The translations under genes and the position numbers were made by a program. Positions 60,796 to 64,000 of a stretch of DNA of 64,000 nt are shown piece after piece. This stretch comes from Nemertoderma westbladi (taxonomy: Eukaryota > Xenacoelomorpha > Nemertodermatida > Nemertodermatidae): the NCBI GenBank assembly GCA_032718475.1, contig JAUCBJ010000844.1, positions 1-64,000 of the forward strand. Direction: 5' to 3'. The notes below the pieces were generated by a model, which worked only from the letters and a program-made list of their open reading frames with translations, was not told where the DNA came from and ran no database searches. Positions within the stretch are counted from its first letter, which is position 1. Each line of letters begins with the position of its first letter.

Positions 60796-63052
60796 AATGT
60801 AATTAAGTTTATTGCGAGAAATTATATTGCGGTGATTCATCAGATAAGTTTAACTAATAATAAGGATACACGTACGATACAGAAGAATAAAAGCGTGGTA
60901 AAATACAGATAGAAATACGATTGTTGATGTTAGGTTGTTACAACTTATAATAATATTGATACAGCGGTACTCAGGCAGTCTGACTATTTTAGTACAATAT
61001 AACAGTAATTACACGGTAATTACAGGAATAATGGTAAGTAGCGTCATAATAGCTTCATAAAAGACATCCTATGCTCCGATGATTTTTGGCCTCATGGGAT
61101 CTCTTGCCGCGAACAGCACAGTCTAAAAATACTGGGGATCTCTGGTCCAGGACGGCCCCAACTAAGCATGATGGTGGATCCGATCCTAGGATTACCTATT
61201 CATACTCACATCCACATACAGTGAATCATAACCGGACTAGGAAGCGGGTTTAACACTGATGTCCCACCCCAGCAACACAGGTCTACTACGCCTGACAACA
61301 TAGACTTACGCACTACTACTTTCAATTGCAATGGATTTAGTTCCAACAGCGACTACGTTTCAAACCTACTGTCTTCTTGTGACGTACTCGGATTGCAAGG
61401 ACACTGGCTAGATTCAATCGAAAGCAAAGAATCTAACTGTAACAATGAATTTGAATGCGTCTACACAGTCAGCTCTTTAATGAACAACCCCAATAGAGTA
61501 CGCGGCGCTGGTGGTGTCGGATTATGGTTTAGAAGGGAAAAGTAGTATAATGCTTCAGTTGTTGCATCTGGTGATAACATTGTAGGGGTCAGGGTAAATT
61601 TGATTGGTTACAATACCCCCCTTCTTATTCTTTCATGCTATGCACCTGATGCTGGGAAAGACATTAGCTGTTTTGAAGACTTCCTAGGTAGATTATCAAC
61701 AACAATCTTGAGCCACAATGATGCAATTACAATTATCTTATCTGATATCAATGCTGACGTAGGTCCCTTACAAGGCCCACGTTTCTCTCGGGACGCAGCT
61801 ACACCACGGGACTTGCGACTAGATGACTTCCTACATGATAATGGACTTCAATTACTTGACATGACACGGAAAACAGTTGGCCCCATGACCACATATCGTG
61901 GGCATTGGGGGAACTCCTACATAGAACATGTAGTTACCTCATTTGCGGGAGCTACATACTTCAGGAATGGGTCAGTTATGGACATAAATCAACTGAACTT
62001 GTCAGATCACGTACCAGTATCCTCTACTTTTCTGTTCCCTCTGCAGGGTAATGTGAGTCACAAACGGACGTACCAGGTAAACCTATTCATACTGTCCCAC
62101 TTGCCTGGCAAAGGGCCACTGCAGAACAGCTATCTAACTACACTGCAACTTTGGAGTTGGATATACACAAATTAAACATGTTATCACCCACACATATTCA
62201 TCCACTTCATTGGACACACATGGACCTAGACTGTATTGCCAACCAGTTACAGGGCATCATTTATGGATCTGCTAGGAGGGAAATACCTATTGCAAAAAAT
62301 CGCGAGTTAACTAAGAACCTCAGAATACGGTCAGCCGCTATAAGTAAACTCTCTCTAACTACAAGGAATTTATATAAGGTTTGGGCGAAAGTGGGAAAAC
62401 CATTAGACAGTGAGATAGGTGATTCATATAAAGAATCAAAGAGATCACTGCGGCGTACGCGAAACTGGCTATCTAAGAATCTGGTTGCTAACCAAGTAAA
62501 TCGTAATTCTGGTTTACTCAAGACTAACCCTAAGTAATTCTGGAAGTCATTCACTTCAAAGAACTACCACAACATCCCATCATTAGTTCAGAATAAAGTT
62601 AAAGACAACTTTATCAAAACCAGCAATAACACGGGTGACATACTTATCAAGAAGCTCAAAGAGGACTTGGAGAAGGACTGTAGGACATCGAGACCCCCTA
62701 TAATCTCCCCCATAGCTATCCAACGCGCAATAAAATCGCTGCTTTGGGCAAATCGCCTGATCTCCACTCTCTGGTCATCGAACACATACTGAATATTAAT
62801 CCAGACGTTATCTGTTACTCCATTAATATCAATTTTATTTGATTAAAGACAATAATGAATGAATGAATATACTACATCAATATGGTTAGCGTAGGCCTAC
62901 TATGATTATACTGATAGGCTATAGGCGATAAGGTAGTGTTACAGATTGTATGTTAACTACATATAAATACTATTTTTTGTGTCCTAAATTAATAAAAAAT
63001 CGAAATATATTATAATATTTGAATACTTTCTCGCAATAAACTTAATTACATT
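60796..63052. mobile_element. TA-flanked terminal-inverted-repeat element containing a LINE insertion
   Basis: Positions 60796-60821 (AATGTAATTAAGTTTATTGC GAGAAA) and 63027-63052 are perfect 26-bp inverted repeats, each flanked outside by TA. That matches a Tc1/mariner-type target duplication. No transposase remains: most of the interior is a truncated LINE (about 61,170-62,870). It is inferred to be a non-autonomous element later invaded by the LINE. Confidence 0.65.
61170..62870 (+). pseudogene. Internally deleted non-LTR retrotransposon (endonuclease only)
   Basis: The plus-strand frame open from about 61,215 encodes an AP-endonuclease domain: TFNCNGF (61,318), LGLQGHWL, GAGGVGLWF, a TAG at 61543-61545, then LILSCYAPDAG, LSDINAD, and LSDHVPV near 62,010. 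A frame change around 62,150 leads to the linker before the RT (62,151-62,537), followed by a stop. A GKSPDLHSLVIEH segment near 62,750 is the first RT block. The sequence then jumps within about 80 bp to a 3' tail of TGAATGAATGAAT (about 62,855-62,867). Almost the whole RT is therefore missing. It is opposite in strand to the zinc-finger gene. Confidence 0.8.
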
Positions 63053-63062
63053 TAAGGTATAA

Positions 63063-63145
63063 CTTACTGTGTATGTGTTGGGGTGTATGTGTGTATGTTA
63101 ACTTACTGTGTAGGTGTTAACGTGTATGTGTGTATATTAACTTAC
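63063..63145 (-). repeat. 39-bp repeat (2+ copies) carrying the donor of the 63146-63235 exon
   Basis: The donor text ACAGTAAGTTA recurs at 39-bp spacing (CTTACTGTG on the plus strand at 63063, 63102 and 63141) with GT/TATG-rich spacer. Three donors stand in a row: a minimal version of the giant arrays in the neighbouring introns. Confidence 0.85.
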
Positions 63146-63235
63146 TGTGCACATTGGCCATGTGAAGGTCCAGTTCTTCTTGGGTTGAGAAAGTCGCGTG
63201 GTGGCAATGCATCTCTTCGCAGAGGTAGGCAGGGG
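63146..63235 (-). CDS. Exon: one C2H2-like zinc finger
   Basis: The acceptor TTACCTTACAG ends at 63,236; the donor GTAAGT is at 63,145-63,140. 90 nt, phase 1/1. It encodes PAYLCEEMHCHHATFSTQEE then LDLHMANVH. The Cys pair is C-x4-C and the His pair H-x4-H, slightly unlike the other fingers, but the FSTQEEL helix start is the same. It joins in frame to the 60401-60631 exon across a 2.5-kb intron full of transposons. Confidence 0.88.
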
Positions 63236-63310
63236 CTGTAAGGTAATATATATAATTTAATACTCATAAGTAAAGGATAGTGAAAACATATATATATATA
63301 GATATATACA
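63236..63310. other. Short intron sequence with a TA microsatellite
   Basis: The AT-rich remainder of the intron upstream of the 63146-63235 exon, with an ATATATATATAG tract at about 63,288-63,306 and the T-rich acceptor region. Confidence 0.6.
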
Positions 63311-64000
63311 AACTAACCGTGTTCAACGTGAGTGTGGGATTCTAGCTCATCAGCTGTTAGCAAATGTTCATCAATATCAACAAACTAACCGTGTTCAAAG
63401 TGAGTGTGGGATTCTAGCTCATCGGCTGTTAGGAAATGTTCATCAATATCAACAAACTAACCGTGTTCAAAGTGAGTGTGGGATTCTAGCTCATCAGCTG
63501 TTAGGAAATGTTCATCAATATCAACAAACTAACCGTGTTCAAAGTGAGTGTGGGATTCTAGCTCATCAGCTGTTAGGAAATGTTCATCAATATCAACAAA
63601 CTAACCGTGTTCAACGTGAGTGTGGGATTCTAGCTCATCAGCTGTTAGGAAATGTTCATCAATATCAACAAACTAACCGTGTTCAAAGTGAGTGTGGGAT
63701 TCTAGCTCATCAGCTGTTAGGAAATGTTCATCAATATCAACAAACTAACCGTGTTCAAAGTGAGTGTGGGATTCTAGCTCATCAGCTGTTAGGAAATGTT
63801 CATCAATATCAACAAACTAACCGTGTTCAAAGTGAGTGTGGGATTCTAGCTCATCAGCTGTTAGGAAATGTTCATCAATATCAACAAACTAACCGTGTTC
63901 AAAGTGAGTGTGGGATTCTAGCTCATCAGCTGTTAGGAAATGTTCATTAATATCAACAAACTAACCGTGTTCAAAGTGAGTGTGGGATTCCAGCTCATCA
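63311..64000 (-). repeat. 72-bp minisatellite copying a zinc-finger exon end plus donor (runs off the window)
   Basis: Donors recur every 72 bp (CCGT on the plus strand at 63317, 63389, 63461 and so on to 63965; ten units seen). On the minus strand each unit encodes DEHFLTADELESHTHFEHG, the C-terminal half of a C2H2 finger with its two His ligands, and ends CACG|GTTAGTTTG. TAG follows in frame, so the array is not read through. The Cys-containing start of this exon must lie beyond 64,000. Each unit also has CTAACAG just before CTGATGAG, an acceptor-like site. A 36-nt in-frame cassette with acceptor and donor is therefore conceivable in every copy. Confidence 0.9.

Overview
The window looks like animal (metazoan) nuclear DNA: AT-rich and gene-poor, with one spliced minus-strand gene, several transposon families and enormous intronic minisatellites. 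No bacterial gene, operon, tRNA or rRNA was seen. A marine invertebrate fits best. Amphioxus (Branchiostoma) is my first guess, because intronic minisatellites whose units carry the 5' splice site ('mirage minisatellites') were, as I recall, described there. That assignment rests on memory and should be tested.

The main gene is a multi-C2H2 zinc-finger gene on the minus strand, running from beyond 64,000 down to at least 22,817. Eight exons are supported at 63146-63235, 60401-60631, 59385-59498, 59161-59241, 56232-56309, 56061-56138, 29668-29834 and 22817-22898. A further exon end is repeated at 63,311-64,000. Seven consecutive junctions are phase 1 and read through without a stop; the last is phase 0. 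Nearly every exon carries one or more C2H2 fingers of an acidic F-x-T-x-E-E-L type. The last supported exon is a Lys/Pro/Glu linker.

The outstanding property is that five introns begin with a tandem array whose unit copies the exon/intron boundary, including the 5' splice donor. The units are 72 bp (63,311 to window end), 39 bp (63,063-63,146), 54/57 bp (56,617-59,160), 24 bp (about 30,055-56,060, roughly 1,080 units) and 35 bp (8,774-22,816, roughly 400 units). All are oriented so that donors lie in the gene's sense strand. Together they make up about two thirds of the window. The 24-bp array is in effect a 26-kb chain of GTAAGTAT, an exact 8-nt match to the U1 snRNA 5' end, and it stays open in the reading frame of the exon it follows. 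Both giant arrays contain kilobase-scale block duplications.

Mobile elements fill the other introns and the left flank. These are a nearly intact CR1/L2-like LINE (about 23,940-29,070; ORF1 and ORF2 in the same frame, separated by one UGA in a CUA context), an internally deleted LINE (about 61,170-62,870) inside a TA-flanked terminal-inverted-repeat element (60,796-63,052), MITE-like elements (4,368-4,939; 59,840-60,263), a 1.7-kb inverted-repeat element (1,852-3,557), a broken BEL/Pao gag (7,576-8,693) and a LINE C-terminal fragment (about 7,050-7,450). Positions 1-7,000 hold no supportable gene.
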